Source: Chrysoporthe austroafricana (taxonomy: Eukaryota; Ascomycota; Sordariomycetes; Diaporthales; Cryphonectriaceae). Taken from it: a stretch of 64,000 nucleotides of DNA. Of the stretch, positions 22,132 through 33,789 are shown piece by piece. The stretch spans positions 4,210,383 to 4,274,382 of the forward strand of contig JYIP02000004.1 of the NCBI GenBank assembly GCA_001051155.2. The letters are read 5' to 3'. The notes under the pieces are model-generated. The model saw only the letters and a program-made list of their open reading frames with translations. It was not told the DNA's origin and searched no databases. A program made the translations under genes and the position numbers. Position 1 is the stretch's first letter. Every line of letters begins with the position of its first letter.

Positions 22132-24889
22132 ATGGTGTCGCCGGTCTTTAGCATGTTATGGGAACAACTAAAGTACCTTAAACCATCCTTTGTCTCTAAG
22201 AAGCCTCACTTTAACTTCATCACTGTACACTGTGAGTCCCCGCCCGGCTGCCCGTAATCTCACTCCGGTAGCTGACTCGGCATGACATAGACTTTTGGGT
22301 TATAGGCATTGCCATTCTGGCCTCTATTCTAATATTCGCTTCGGGCTCAGGGGAGATAGCCTACATCGATGCGCTCTTCTTCGCGGCCGGGGCCAACACC
22401 CAGGCCGGGCTGAACCCGGTCGATGTGAACAAGCTCAACACCTTTCAGCAGGTCGTCATCATGATCTGCTCCATGATCTCGAACCCCATAGCGATAAATT
22501 CGTTTGTGGTGTTCCTACGGTTGTTCTGGTTCGAAAAGAGATTCCAGGATCTCGTCCGCGAGGCGCGGACTCGCCGAACAACCCTTACCAAGTCAAGATC
22601 AAAGGCGAAAGCTGGTACCGAACATCCCATGCGCGGTGTCAACATGCGTGACATAAGGGTCATGCACGATGGGACCAGGAAGAGGATGACCAACGACGGG
22701 TTCGTACTAGACGAGCCGAACGGGAAAGCGGCAGGCGGCAGCAGCTCTGGCGTTAGCCCGGGGGCGAGCGACGACCAGAATACGGCGGAGGAGAAACCGC
22801 CTGGCATCACTTTCTCAGACACCGTCAAGAGGAGTGATGGTGTGGAGGGTGCGGCGTTGAAGGAGCCGGCGACGAGGAGCGACGAGGAGCATATTGCGAT
22901 CGTCCAGCGCCAGCGAAATACCGACAACGACGAGGTCCTTCGGATTCCCGGACCGAGGGATGTCGAGATGGGCGAGCGGCCGAGGAGGGTGGATGGCGGC
23001 ACGGCCGAGGAGGACCCAGAGCCGTTGTCTGCACGTGGTTATGCATACAACGGCGGCGACGCGCAGGCACCGGCTCGTCCTAAAGGGATCACCATCCAGG
23101 AGCCAGCTAAGAAGCCGAGCCGGAGGGAGGAATTCAACGAAGATGCAATAGCATTCCTGAACGTGTTCACGCCTTTCAAGTTCCGGAGGCCTCGCCTCTT
23201 TAACACGGACGACGACAAACTCCATCATCAGACCACCGGCGGATCATTCGCACGCGCTAGGCGAAACACGGTCGATACGATAAGAAGTGCCCTCAGCAGG
23301 GACAAGTATGATCTCGCCCCCTACCTGAGTTGGCAGCCCACGCTGGGACGAAACTCGGCCTTCGTGGGCGAATTAACAGACGACCAGAGGGAGGAACTTG
23401 GTGGCATCGAGTACAGATCTCTCAAGACGTTGTCTTTGATCCTGACCTTGTACTTCTGGGGATTCTTCGTGTTGTCCATCATAATGCTAACCCCATGGAT
23501 CCTCCATAGCCCATATGGAGCCATCGTCGATGCCGACGGCCAGAGCCGGGCTTGGTGGGGCATCTTCACGGGCAGTTCCGCCTTCACGGATCTGGGTTTC
23601 ACCCTAACGCCTGACAGCATGAACTCCTTCAACACGGCTGTCTTCCCATTGCTTGTCATGAGCTTCTTCATCGTCATTGGCAACACCGGCTTCCCGGTGA
23701 TGCTTCGATTTATCATTTGGGTTTCAAGCTTGTGTGCGCCACGAGGTTCCGGCTTGTGGGAAGAGCTTCGGTTCTTGCTGGACCATCCCCGTCGTTGCTT
23801 TACGCTGCTGTTCCCTTCAGCCGCGACATGGTGGCTGTTCTGGCTCCTCGTCATCCTTAATGGTCTCGATTTGCTCTTCTTCGTTATTCTTGACGTAAGT
23901 CCACCCCGGGAGGAAGAGGAGAACCATCAACTGACACCTCACAGCTGGGGAGCGGCGTGGTCGCAAACCTATCCCCTGGGATTAAAGTCCTCGACGGCGC
24001 GTTTCAAGCTTTCTCTACGCGAACAGCCGGGTTCGCCTGCGTCAACCTAGCAGAGCTTCATCCCGGTGTGCAGACATCCTACCTCATCATGATGTACATC
24101 TCCATCTTCCCCATCGCCATCTCCGTCCGCCGCACGAACGTGTACGAGGAGAAATCCCTCGGCATTTACCACGAAGGCGGTCACGTCGAAGCCGATGAAC
24201 ACGAGCCGGCGGGCTCCCTCAGCTACGTGGGCGCCCACTTGCGGCGCCAGCTGTCCTTCGATCTGTGGTACATTTTCATCGGCTTCTTCATCCTGTCTAT
24301 CTCCGAGGGGCCGCGCATCCAGAACAACGACTTCAGCATGTTTGCCATCCTCTTCGAGATCGTCAGCGCCTACGGCACCGTCGGCCTGAGCCTGGGCTAC
24401 CCTGGCATCGACGCTAGCCTGTCGTCACAGTTCACCACCGTCGGCAAGCTGGTCATCATTGCGATGCAGATCCGTGGCCGCCATCGCGGCCTACCTTACG
24501 GTCTCGACCGCGCTGTACTGCTGCCGTCCGAGACCCGGTACCTCAAGGAGTCTGAGGAGCCAGCCCTGCCCAAGGCGCGAACGCTGCTGCGGTGCAACTC
24601 AGCGGCATCGGTCGCGACGGATGGTAGGAGCCTGCGACGCGGGCGCAGCAGGAGTATCAGCGAAAACCGCGTCGATCGCGTCAACAGCAACCTTCTCACG
24701 TCATTCCTACACCCGGGCCCCGCGATACCGCCGCACGCACCGAGGCGGCCTATGAGCGGTTCTGCGGCGGGTGACGAGGATCATGGCGACACGGGCCTCG
24801 AACATTTCCGGACTATTCCGACAAGATCAGAGACATTCTCACTCTCAAGAAGATCTGAATACAATACAAGGACGAGGGAGGAGGTCTAG
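22132..24889 (+). CDS. TRK1: Trk-family potassium transporter, three exons
   Basis: Trk proteins are plasma-membrane K+ (or K+/Na+) uptake systems made of four membrane-pore-membrane repeats. Exons are 22132-22231, 22291-23894 and 23945-24889; introns are 59 and 50 nt; total 882 residues. The four pore loops carry the selectivity glycines at about 73 (TQAGLN), 469 (TDLGFT), 597 (RTAGFA) and 715 (GTVGLS). A large charged cytoplasmic loop spans about 123-408 between the first two repeats, a fungal trait, with many Ser/Thr and Arg/Lys sites. The segment after the fourth pore (IAMQIRGRHRGLPYGLDRA) is highly typical. The C-terminal tail of about 120 residues is Arg/Ser-rich. The start ATG begins the usual short cytosolic N-terminus. 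Which Trk paralogue it is cannot be settled. Confidence 0.95.
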
Positions 24890-25504
24890 TGGACCTCCCA
24901 CTGAGGTTAGATTTGTCCCTCTTGTGTGCCACAGCATCTCTCACGCGGCGGACCTGCGATGTTTGGCTATTGGTGCGACTGGCAGACAAGATATTTGTCT
25001 TTGCATGGGTGGCGTACACAGCGATATTCGAGACCTGGGGTACAAAACGGAGTTAACGAAGCTCACGTTCGGGTTACGTTCGTTCAGCTATATTGGGTCT
25101 AGATTCTTTTTTTCTTTTTCGGATACCCTTCGGCATACACGTGTACTATCAGGAAGGGCGTTTATACGTATCTTGTCTGGGTCTCACCTACGACCAGGAC
25201 TCGCGGCTCCATGTCACCGGCTTGAGAGGCTGGAGTTTTGTACATTTATCTCGTCAATGTCCATATCTGACTCTGAACCACATGTCTCACACCTGATCCC
25301 CTCAATGCTCTAATGCGAGATCCCCGTCTGTGTCCAGTACATATCCCAGATACTGAGAGCCGTATCACGGCCAAAGGCAGTCGCGGCAAGTCTACCCCCT
25401 CCCCACCAGGCCTGAATGCTCTCTGAGGCCCAGCATGCCCCCCCACCACCGCATCATATACCTCATCCTGCTGCACAGCACATCTACCCCCCACCTGACC
25501 TCAT
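24890..25504. other. convergent intergenic region
   Basis: 615 bp between the ends of the Trk gene and the bL19m gene. It holds the 3' untranslated parts of both; no other feature was seen. Confidence 0.5.
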
Positions 25505-26346
25505 CTAGAACTCCAGCACTCTCTTCTTCTTGCCCTTCTTCTTCCCCGCACTGGCGAACACATTCCGCCCCTTCCTCCACTCCCTCACGATGTGGTCCAC
25601 GCTGCCCACGTCATGCTTCGGCTTGCGCAGGTAGGTGAGCTTGGCGCGCCTCGCCCTCTTCTTAGCGCGGCGGACGATCTCGATGCCCGTGACGCTCCGG
25701 CTGTAGACCTTGAACCACATCTCGACGCCGATCTTGGTGAGCTGGCCGCGCAGCAGGATGGCGGTCTCGATGCCGCGGCGGCGGATGCCGACCAGCACGC
25801 CGGCGAAGGGCTCGGCGGCGCGCTTGCTAGTCACGAGCAGGATGTCGCCGACCCGGGCGCTATCCGAGTTCAGCTTGGAGAAGAGCCGCGTCCGCGCCCC
25901 CGACGGGTCCATCTTGCGGATCTGGTACGCGTGGTGCGCCTCGATCGGCGACGGCGCCGGCCGCAGGATGTGCGGATGCGTCGGCGTTGGCGCCAGCCCC
26001 AGGTGCGCCCGCGCCGTCAGCGGCGTCGTGTATACGGCGAAGGCGGTGCGGACGGGGCTGGAGGCCGGGTTGAGGTGGTGCGTCTTGTTGGCGATCGCGT
26101 CTGTGGGCCCCGGCGGGCACAGGTCAGCAAGCAGGGTCGGCAGGAGGGACGGGGCGGGCATCTGCTGGCCGTCTGGAGAGAGCTGGGGGTGGACTGACAT
26201 AGTTTGGGAGCGGGTGTTGGTGGTACTGGGGGGATGTGCTGGGGCTCCTTGAGGATCGCGTTGGCGTAGCCCCTCCTCTGGGTCCTGGTCTGGCGGAGGA
26301 CCGTCTTCAGACAGCCCAGCGGCCGTCTTATTGATATTACGCTCAT
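25505..26346 (-). CDS. IMG1: mitochondrial ribosomal protein bL19m (Img1-like), two exons
   Basis: bL19m is a large-subunit mitoribosome protein near the subunit interface. Exons are 26346-26199 and 26100-25505 with a 98-nt intron (GTCAGT...CACAG, branch CTGAC), total 247 residues. The start MSVISIRRPLG is a basic, amphipathic-looking presequence. The L19 core follows the segment DSARVGDILLV and includes FAGVLVGIRRRGIETAILLR, then a basic tail ending KKKGKKKRVLEF. The intron could instead be absent if translation starts within the second frame at 26200 (MSVHPQL), which would lose the targeting sequence, so I prefer the spliced form. It is divergent from another probable mitochondrial protein gene. 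Confidence 0.82.
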
Positions 26347-26555
26347 GGTGTGGGCGTGGGTGTGTGGTCTCGCGACCGCGCTGGCAGGGCCGTGAGTGCT
26401 GTAGCCAAAGTCGATGAGCTCAAAATCTTGGGCCGTCGAGATGTCCGACAGGGGTGGAGAGGATGCGAAGGGTGATTGGTCAATCTGGGTCCACCGAGAC
26501 CGGGGTCCCGTCTCGGCAGGCACTTCAGCAACGGCAACTTTTTGAGCAACTCGTG
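26347..26555. promoter_or_regulatory. short bidirectional promoter with CCAAT-type palindrome
   Basis: 209 bp lies between the two divergent start codons. An ATTGGTCAAT sequence at 26475-26484 contains an inverted CCAAT box, the site of the fungal Hap complex that controls many mitochondrial genes. The link to Hap is inference. Confidence 0.45.
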
Positions 26556-27873
26556 ATGGTGAAGCAGCTACAGTCCTTGCGAGTTGCTTTGCAGACCACA
26601 GCAGGCATGTCGAATAATACTATACGGCCGGCCCTCAAGGCCGGCCGCTCTCTCGTTGAGGCGTCCATAAGGTCAACAGCGCCTGCGCAGACAAGATGCT
26701 TCTCCGCCACAGCAGCCCAAAGTAAGCAGCTCCCGTCTCGCGCCTCGGACGACCTGATGATATATTATGTATATACATACAAATATATTTATACTGACGC
26801 GAGCAACAGGCAGCATAATAAGCTTCGGCAGGTCCTCCAACGAAGCCCTCGACAAAGTCCTCAAGGAGCTCACCCACAAGATCATCCTGCCCTCCTACCT
26901 CTCCGTCCCGCAGCGCAAGAAGCTCTTCCGCTCGCGGTGGAAGCACAAGCTGGAGCAGGACCCTATCGAGATCGAGCTTGACGACCAGCGAATCCGCCTC
27001 CGCCACATCGATTCGGCAGGCGGCGCCGTCCCCGCCGCCCGCCGCATGCTCTACAAGGCCATGGACAACATGCAGACCACCGACGACTGGCAGAAGCTGC
27101 CGGGCCTGCTCGAGGCCCTGTGGTTCAATGCGAATCGCCGGTTCCTGCCGTCGGACTGGCCCAAGATCGTGCGCAAGGCCAGCATGGCCGGGAACCTAGG
27201 GCCCGTGTTCGAGGCCATGAAGAACCCGGGCCGCACGGGGCTGAAGCTGGACTCGTCGGAGACGGTGCAGGAGGTTATGACGGCCGTGGTCTCGCAGGCC
27301 GCGAACGAGGGGTGGACGGCCGGCGCGACGGAGAGGGCGTTCAGGAATGCGGAGAGGGTGATGCGGTTCCTGGAGGAGGAGGACCACCAGCTCAAGGGGC
27401 AGGCGAAGATGCTGTTCGAGAAGACGGACAGGTTCCCGCTCAAGAGAGACCCCCAGGTCCTCGCGACACCTCTGCTGCTGGCGGCCATGATGGTAGTCAA
27501 GCACGGGAAGGGGGACGATTATGCGAGGAAGCTGCGCATCTACACGCAGGTCCTGCTGGAGCAGTGGCCTGAGAACAAGGGGCTGTTGGAGCTGCACCCG
27601 CATGAGGCTTACGTCGATCCCGAGGGCATGGCGTATCTGATGGAGAAGAATAGGTTCCTGACGGTCGCTGCGCCGATCCTGAGGGGCTTTGACCTGGCCA
27701 TTGAGGCTCTAGGGGGTGACGAGCTGGGACAGAAGCTCAAGTCGCGGAGAGACGCGGTGAGCGCGGAGGTCCATGAAGCCCTCGCGGCGGATGAGACCAA
27801 GGGTAGGCGGGGAGCGGTCATGTACGAGAAGTGCTTCGCCGAACCCCAGGCCCAAAAGACAAAGGCAGCATAG
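26556..27873 (+). CDS. conserved-looking mitochondrial protein of unknown function, two exons
   Basis: Exons are 26556-26721 and 26810-27873 with an 88-nt intron (GTAAGC...AACAG, CTGAC branch), total 409 residues. The first 55 residues are basic and rich in Ser, Thr, Ala and Gln, ending near RCFSATAAQ, typical of a cleavable mitochondrial presequence. The mature part is largely helical: a basic block (LPSYLSVPQRKKLFRSRWKH), then a long charged region ending in a Gln/Lys tail. I see no catalytic motif and no family I can name. Its divergence from the bL19m gene over a 209-bp promoter suggests a role in mitochondrial translation or mitoribosome biology, but that is inference. Its end is only 54 bp from the end of the convergent cysteine-synthase-like gene. 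Confidence 0.8.
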
Positions 27874-27927
27874 CCGTGTGAATCGATGTGCTGTGATGCA
27901 GTTCAATTGTATTTTATTCGCCAGCTA

Positions 27928-29117
27928 TCATGGCAAGACAATGTACTTCTGCAGGCGCTCCGGTATGGCGTCTAGGAGCTTCTTCTCCGTCAGCCACTTC
28001 CGTGAGAACAGCCGGTCGGCATATCTATATGCGCCGTCACACAGCATCGTGACGACCGTGTGTCCCGGTCCCATCTTCTCCGCGACCTCCTTCGCCGCGA
28101 CGACATTGAGCGTGGAGCTGGCGCCCAGGTACAGGCCCTCCTCGTCCAGACATCTGTACACCATCTCGATGGTCTTCTCGTCCGAAATGTGCAGCGAGTC
28201 GTCCACCAGGTCGATATCGGGCTTCAGGTTGTCCGTGATGCGGCCCTGTCCGATGCCCTCCGTGATGCTCGACCCGGCCCGCTCGACCAGCTTGCCGCCG
28301 GACTGGACGTAAGAGTGCAGCACGCTCCCCGGCGGGTCCGCGAGGAAGGACTTGACCCGTCCGCCGCTGACCTCCTTCAGATACCTCGTCGTGCCGGCTA
28401 GCGTGCCGGCCGTGCCCGTCGCGCAGGTGAACGCGTCCACCTTGCCCTTGGTCTGCGCCCAGATCTCGGGGCCCGTGGTCTCGATGTGGGCCTGCCGGTT
28501 GGCCGTGTTGTCGAACTGGTTCGTCCACACGGCGTTGCCCGTGCCCAGGCGCTCGGCGTGCCGGCGCGCCTGGTGGTTGTAGTTCTCGGGGTTGTCGAAG
28601 GCGACGGCCGGCACGGGGTACACCTCGGCGCCCAGGAGCCGCAGCAGGTCGATCTTGCCCTGCGACTGCGTGTTGGGCATGTAGATGACGAGCCGGTAGC
28701 CGAGCGACCGGCACACGTGCGCGAGGCCGATGCCCGTGTTGCCGGCGGTGCCCTCCACGACGGTGCCGCCCGGGTTGAGGAGCCCCTTGCGCTCGGCGTC
28801 CCGCACGACGTACAGCGCCGCGCGGTCCTTGACGCTGCCGCCGGGGTTCATGAACTCGGCCTTGCCCAGCACCTCGCAGCCCGTCTGCTCGGAGATGGTG
28901 TTGAGGCGGATGAGGGGGGTGTTGCCGATCGCTGCAGGAGAGCCGTCAGCACGCATCTCCTGGGGCGTTTTGGGGGGAGGGGGGAAAGCAGCGCGGTGGG
29001 TGGTTTACCTCCTGTCAGGCCCCTCGCGATGCCCTGCGCCTGGGCGATGCCCATGTGAGGAGCCTCGACCATCCTGCGCGCGCTGGTCGCGAACGACCGC
29101 ACGGTCTGGCGTATCAT
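27928..29117 (-). CDS. cysteine synthase-like PLP enzyme, probably mitochondrial, two exons
   Basis: Fold-type II PLP enzymes of this group make cysteine from O-acetylserine and sulfide. Exons are 29117-29009 and 28931-27928 with a 77-nt intron; total 370 residues. The N-terminus [15 protein letters not shown] is a classic mitochondrial presequence. PLP-site features: the Schiff-base Lys in [11 protein letters not shown], the Asn-containing loop [13 protein letters not shown], and the phosphate loop [11 protein letters not shown], which differs slightly from the usual GTGGT. Gly-rich SITEGIG is also present. It resembles the yeast Ygr012w / filamentous-fungal mitochondrial cysteine synthase branch rather than cystathionine beta-synthase, as no CBS repeats follow. 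In some fungi such paralogues have weak or unknown activity. The start ATG at 29117 gives the best presequence. Confidence 0.92.
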
Positions 29118-29835
29118 CTTGACGGCTCCCACTACGACGACTTGCCCCTACTCTCTTATTACACGTTCCCGCGGGGTAATGCCTCCCAGTTGGCGCCGTT
29201 TGGTCGTTGGAGAAAATGTTTCTCTTCAGCGTACGCTCAGGATCACTCCCGTGGGGCCGAAAGCGGCGCCGGATCACGTCATCAGCAGCCCAAGCACCGA
29301 GACAGTTGCAAGGTGAGCGACATTGACAATGCAAACTAGGTACTTGAGTAATAGGGTAATAATTACCACCTCCTCTTCACAACTTCAACTCTTTTCTCCT
29401 GTCTTCTGGACACTATTTCGACCTGCCTCCAAGTATCTGGGTTCCTTGATCCTACATCCATAATGAGGCTTGCGTCCCGCTCGAATTTCTTTCTTCGTGA
29501 TATCAAGAGTTATTCGACAGCCTCTATTGTTCAGCTTAGCGGCGCAATCGCCTTTCGATCATGTCGCCAGCCCGCCGAAGTCATAATGGGCTTTGTGCTA
29601 CTGGGCACCTCTTCAAACAAAGGCGAATGACGATAAAAATGTCACAGCCTCAATTATATATGAACAAAACACAAAGCAGCCTTTTACAGATTATATAGAG
29701 ATTGTGCTCGCCCCCTCCGACTTCACGATGGTTGATGGATTCTTGATCGCACTCCCACAGCTTCAGCAGAACCCAGCCCCCAGACAACACGTTTAAGAAA
29801 GGCAAGACCCGTTCAACACGTAGCAGAATAGCTCA
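29118..29835. promoter_or_regulatory. divergent intergenic region, cysteine synthase-like / SET gene
   Basis: 718 bp between divergent starts. The middle part is AT-rich. No gene or defined regulatory site was recognised. Confidence 0.4.
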
Positions 29836-31068
29836 ATGGCAAACCCGCTCCCTGCCGCAGATACGCTGCCTCTCTTCCAGTGGAGGGATCAGCATGGCGC
29901 TCTGTTGCCTCTTGACTCCGGGGTCGCCCCTCTGCCCCGGCGAATTACTGATTATCGTGTCAACCCGGCCGAGTGGCAGAATCAAGAGTTAACAGCTGAC
30001 GACATCCTCTCCTCCACAACGCGGTGGATGGCCTGCAAGGTCTGCGGAGCAGAAACAAGAGACCAGTGCCCCGGACAGCCCTGCATCGATACGTTCCGCC
30101 GCACCATCAGCATCCCCGCCGAGGACATGGTCGAGATCCGTGATGCCGGGGACATGGGCAAAGGCGTCTTTGCCAAGGTCCCTATACCACGCGGCACGCC
30201 GTTAGGTGAGTATCTCGGTGAGTTGTATCCCAATGACGAGGAGCATCTGTTGCACGGCGATTTCTACGTCTTCAGCATCTCTCGTACGGCTCAATGTTCG
30301 GGACGGGAATTTGGCAATTGGACGGTAAGTATTCCCATGAACAACTACATTCCCCTCCTTTCCAGCTTGTGCAGCTTTTTAGACCTTCCGGCACTTTCAT
30401 TTGAAAGCGCCGGAGGGATGAGAGTATCGCCTCGCATTCCCTCGTCTCACCCCGCCCCGCCCCCTCCTGTACTGCGATGCTGACTTTGTGGTGTTCGACA
30501 GCGTTTCATCAACCATCGTTGTGAGCCTAACATATCTGGCCGAAGTACAATGTATGGGCACCGTCACGCAGTCCTGTTCCGTGCCAGCGCCGATATTGCT
30601 GCGGGTGATCAGCTGTTTATCACGTATGGCCCAAACTACTTCTTAGAACACGTCGGATTCTGTACTTGCGACACCTTTGAGGGGCCGCACTATCCTCCCC
30701 CCGATGACCTGATCGGTCCGGGTCCAGATGATGACATCTGGCATCATGTGGACCCGCAGCAGCAGCAGCAGCAACAGCAACAACAGCAGCAGCAGCGGAC
30801 GTCCGGCGGGAGGCAACGCCAACAAGGCGGTAATAAAACGCCGGCACCCGGAGAGGAGGTCGACTCCTCCGAGTCGCCTCCAGAGTTGCAGGCGGTCAAG
30901 GAGGAAGAAGATGATGTGAAGCCGGACCTCACGGAGATACCGACGCGCTCTTCCAACCATCCCATGCAGTTGCGTGCACACACGTGGGGGGTCGCCAGGA
31001 AGAGTTATAAAAAGCGCTACAACAGCCGCCAGTTCTACACCGAGAAGGTAGGTGATTACCTGATGTGA
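29836..31068 (+). CDS. SET-domain protein with poly-Gln tract, two exons
   Basis: SET proteins transfer methyl groups to lysines of histones or other proteins. Exons are 29836-30324 and 30502-31068; the 177-nt intron (GTAAGT...GACAG) is longer than usual here; total 351 residues. A short Cys motif (CKVCGAETRDQCPGQPC) precedes the SET region. SET features: DMGKGVFAKVPIPRGTPLGEYLGEL near 105-130, the pseudoknot RFINHRCEPN at 164-173 (the usual NHS is NHR), and LFITYGPNYF. A short post-SET-like CTC follows. A run of 13 Gln (30757-30795) and an acidic Glu/Asp stretch mark the C-terminal third. The substrate is unknown. The intron joins the halves of the SET core exactly, so the splice is firm. 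Confidence 0.88.
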
Positions 31069-32766
31069 GTGGGCGAGCTCCCTGATACGGCCTGATCTTA
31101 CCTTGCATGGAGTCCGGGACGAAAGCGTGACTTCTTTCACCCCCCTCCCAAGATTAGAAAATAAGTCATAATCTTTTTATTTATTTTTTTATGTTTTTTC
31201 TTTCCTTTCATCACGCTCGAGGTTCGTTTTATTCGAAAGTTCGGTCCACCGGAGTCTGAATAAAATTGGAGCTCCTGCTTGTTATGTTCTCAGTAAATAA
31301 ACCGAGAACAGTTACCGGACCCAGCATTACTTATAAAATCTAATTTTCCCATTTTTCTCTTATTCTCTAATCTATGTTCTCAGTCAACATAATCCTGCTC
31401 CGTGTTTCTCTTTGTTTCTCTCTTTTACAATTCATCCCCTCGAAGAACGATACGGAGCCGACGGATGCTTAGAGCGCGCGAGGGCCAGCATATGAGCAGG
31501 ACGAATGATTCTGGATGCATATCAGGATAGACTGGGTTGGACGTGGACCTCTCCAATCTCCATGTCCCCAAGGCTGAGCCCAGCTCTGAACCGCGGACAG
31601 TGAAGAGCAGAGGTCACGAGCACGACAACGGCGAATGTAAGGTCATTTATCGCCATAGCCGCTCAAAGGTCACAGAAATGACTAGTAAGAGGCCTGATTT
31701 ACAAGTTACTAACTAAATATGAGCATAGTCTATTCTATTCTTCGTTTGGAATATCCCTGGAGCATCGTCCCCCATCCCTTCGCTGCCTCATACTGATGTC
31801 TGCCCATTTCATCAGGATGAAGGTTTACGACAGCCCACTTTGGTAATTATTAGGTGATATTGAATTCCATTTATCTTACTCAAAAATTATGCTTGTCTGT
31901 TCTAGTCTTTATCACCAATGTATAACCTCACAATCAGCCTGATGATTTTGACTAATACTTAGTAATTGAAAACTTCAAACTCTAGAGCAGTGCTCTGAAG
32001 GTCTAGTCTTAAGGGATGATTATCGTTCATGCCGTCAGAGACCTGTTCTGTCTAGTTCTTTGGCTTGCGTTTCAGGCTGGAAAGAAGCCAGGTGCAAGGC
32101 GAGGGTCCAGACTTCGAATTGTCCTTGAAATGGCATTCTATGTTCGGTCAATCGATCGTGGGCGGCTCATGAAGGCGAGAAACAGACTTGAAGAAGGCTA
32201 GCAAAAGAACTGAGTCGAAGAATCATGCAATAACAGTTTCGAGAGCCGGAAGACTTGAGTGTCGAGGGAGAGGGAGCTTTCGACAAGCCGAGGCTGCAGG
32301 CCCTGCATCGGTCAGCTTACTCCACCCCAAGCAAATGCCTCGGCTGGCCTCGCGTCTCTCCTCCACAGCCTTCACAAACCTACCTCGAAAATCGCTCAGG
32401 ATCACCGTAATATTCTTCTGGTTGAATCTTCGGATGAGTGCCAATTCTAGTGATTCACCCCGGGTCTATGGATGTTTGAATGACCCCTCATGTTGAGTTT
32501 TGCGGCGACTGCACACTTAGGGAAATGCGGACGCTACTGTTACATGTCCCGCCCAAACAAGGTTTCGTCAGAACCTTGGCGTGCAGAAGTGCTTAGTGAG
32601 TCCACCAACAGATCCACTGTGGTCCGACTTCAAGACTTCCGAGTTACCATCTAGCTAGATCCCTGGTCAGGTCTTCTATAAGAGGGTCAGTAGCTGCTCA
32701 AGCAGTCGTCGCCTGCTTTGGCTCCTGCATCCTCACCTCCATATCTATTCCCACGAGCTACCCATC
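31069..32766. other. AT-rich intergenic region
   Basis: 1.7 kb without a convincing gene. It holds T-rich tracts near 31170-31205 and a short hairpin (GTTCTC...GAGAAC) near 31290-31312. A 243-nt open stretch on the minus strand (32223-32465) has plausible codon use but no identifiable family and no start context. Confidence 0.45.
32674..32683 (+). promoter_or_regulatory. TATA-like element of the epoxide hydrolase gene
   Basis: TCTATAAGAG lies about 90 bp upstream of the ATG at 32767, and the intervening leader is pyrimidine-rich. The assignment rests on sequence and spacing only. Confidence 0.4.
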
Positions 32767-33789
32767 ATGCCCGTCGACAAGCTCAAGCCGGATGACCCGC
32801 GGGTTCAATCCGCTACTGCTAACCTCCGCGGGAAGACCTACCACTATCTCCATGGAAAGCCCTCAGGCGCCATCAAGGGGACCATTCTGCTCGTCCACGG
32901 ATGGCCAGACCTCTCGTTCGGATGGCGCCACCAGGTCCCCCTGCTACTCTCCCTCGGCCTCCAGGTGATCGTGCCCGACTGTCTGGGCTACGGCGGCACC
33001 GATGCCCCCCAGGAGCTGGCCCTGTACAGCCTCAAGTCCGTCTCCGACGACCTCGCAGAGCTCGTGAGGCAGATCTGCGGTCCAGAGGAGCAGATCATCC
33101 TTGGCGGCCACGACTGGGGCGGCATGCTGGTCTGGCGGTTTGCGCTGTGGCACCCCGAGATGCTCAAGGGCGTGTTCAGCATCTGCACCCCCTACGTGCC
33201 CCCGTCGCCCGTCTTCATCGACATTCCGGACATGATCAAGCGGCTGCCGAACTTCACGTACCAGGCGCAGCTTGCCGGCCCGGACGTGGAGCGGGAGATC
33301 GGGAGCGACCCGGCCAAGATCCGGGGCTGGCTGAAGGGGATGTACGGGGCGCAGGGGCCCGCCGGCGAGCATGTCTTCTCGGTGACCAAGGGCGTGTACT
33401 TTGAGAACATTGACAAGATGGGCGACAGCCCGCTGCTAAGTAGCGAGGAGGTGGAGTACTACGTGCAGAAGTACTCAAGGAACGGCGTCAGGGGGCCTCT
33501 GAACTGGTACCGCACGCGCAAGATCAACTTCGAGGAGGAGCTGGCTCTGCTGAAGGACGGACAGCAGCCCAAGGTCAAGCCCCCGGCCCTGATGGTCGTC
33601 GCGAAGCAGGACGCGGCGCTACTACCGAGCATGTCTGAGGGAATGGACGTCTTCTTTGAAAGCCTGAGGAAGGGCGAGGTCGACGGGACGCACTGGGCGC
33701 TGTGGGAACCATATGCGGCGCAGACGAATGGGCATATTGAAAAGTTCGTTCAGGAGCTGCTGAGTGGGTCGGTCAAGGCGTCCATATGA
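32767..33789 (+). CDS. epoxide hydrolase-type alpha/beta hydrolase
   Basis: These enzymes open epoxides to diols through an Asp nucleophile and are used in detoxification or secondary metabolism. A single exon encodes 340 residues. The oxyanion-hole motif HGWPD is at 44-48. The nucleophile is Asp116 in GGHDWGG, the likely acid is Asp282 (AKQDAAL), and the catalytic His is His309 (GTHWALWEP). Cap-domain tyrosines that would activate the epoxide are probably in FTYQAQ and NWYRTRK. No signal peptide is visible, so it is likely cytosolic. The start ATG has a favourable context (CCATC before it). Haloalkane dehalogenases share the fold, but HGWPD and the Tyr pair favour epoxide hydrolase. No biosynthetic cluster surrounds it. 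Confidence 0.92.
   Translation: MPVDKLKPDDPRVQSATANLRGKTYHYLHGKPSGAIKGTILLVHGWPDLSFGWRHQVPLLLSLGLQVIVPDCLGYGGTDAPQELALYSLKSVSDDLAELVRQICGPEEQIILGGHDWGGMLVWRFALWHPEMLKGVFSICTPYVPPSPVFIDIPDMIKRLPNFTYQAQLAGPDVEREIGSDPAKIRGWLKGMYGAQGPAGEHVFSVTKGVYFENIDKMGDSPLLSSEEVEYYVQKYSRNGVRGPLNWYRTRKINFEEELALLKDGQQPKVKPPALMVVAKQDAALLPSMSEGMDVFFESLRKGEVDGTHWALWEPYAAQTNGHIEKFVQELLSGSVKASI

Noticed and set aside
26017..26523. Long single frame through the bL19m intron as an independent protein
   Set aside because: It encodes the presequence of bL19m and then reads out of frame through the ribosomal protein core; the spliced model explains both parts.
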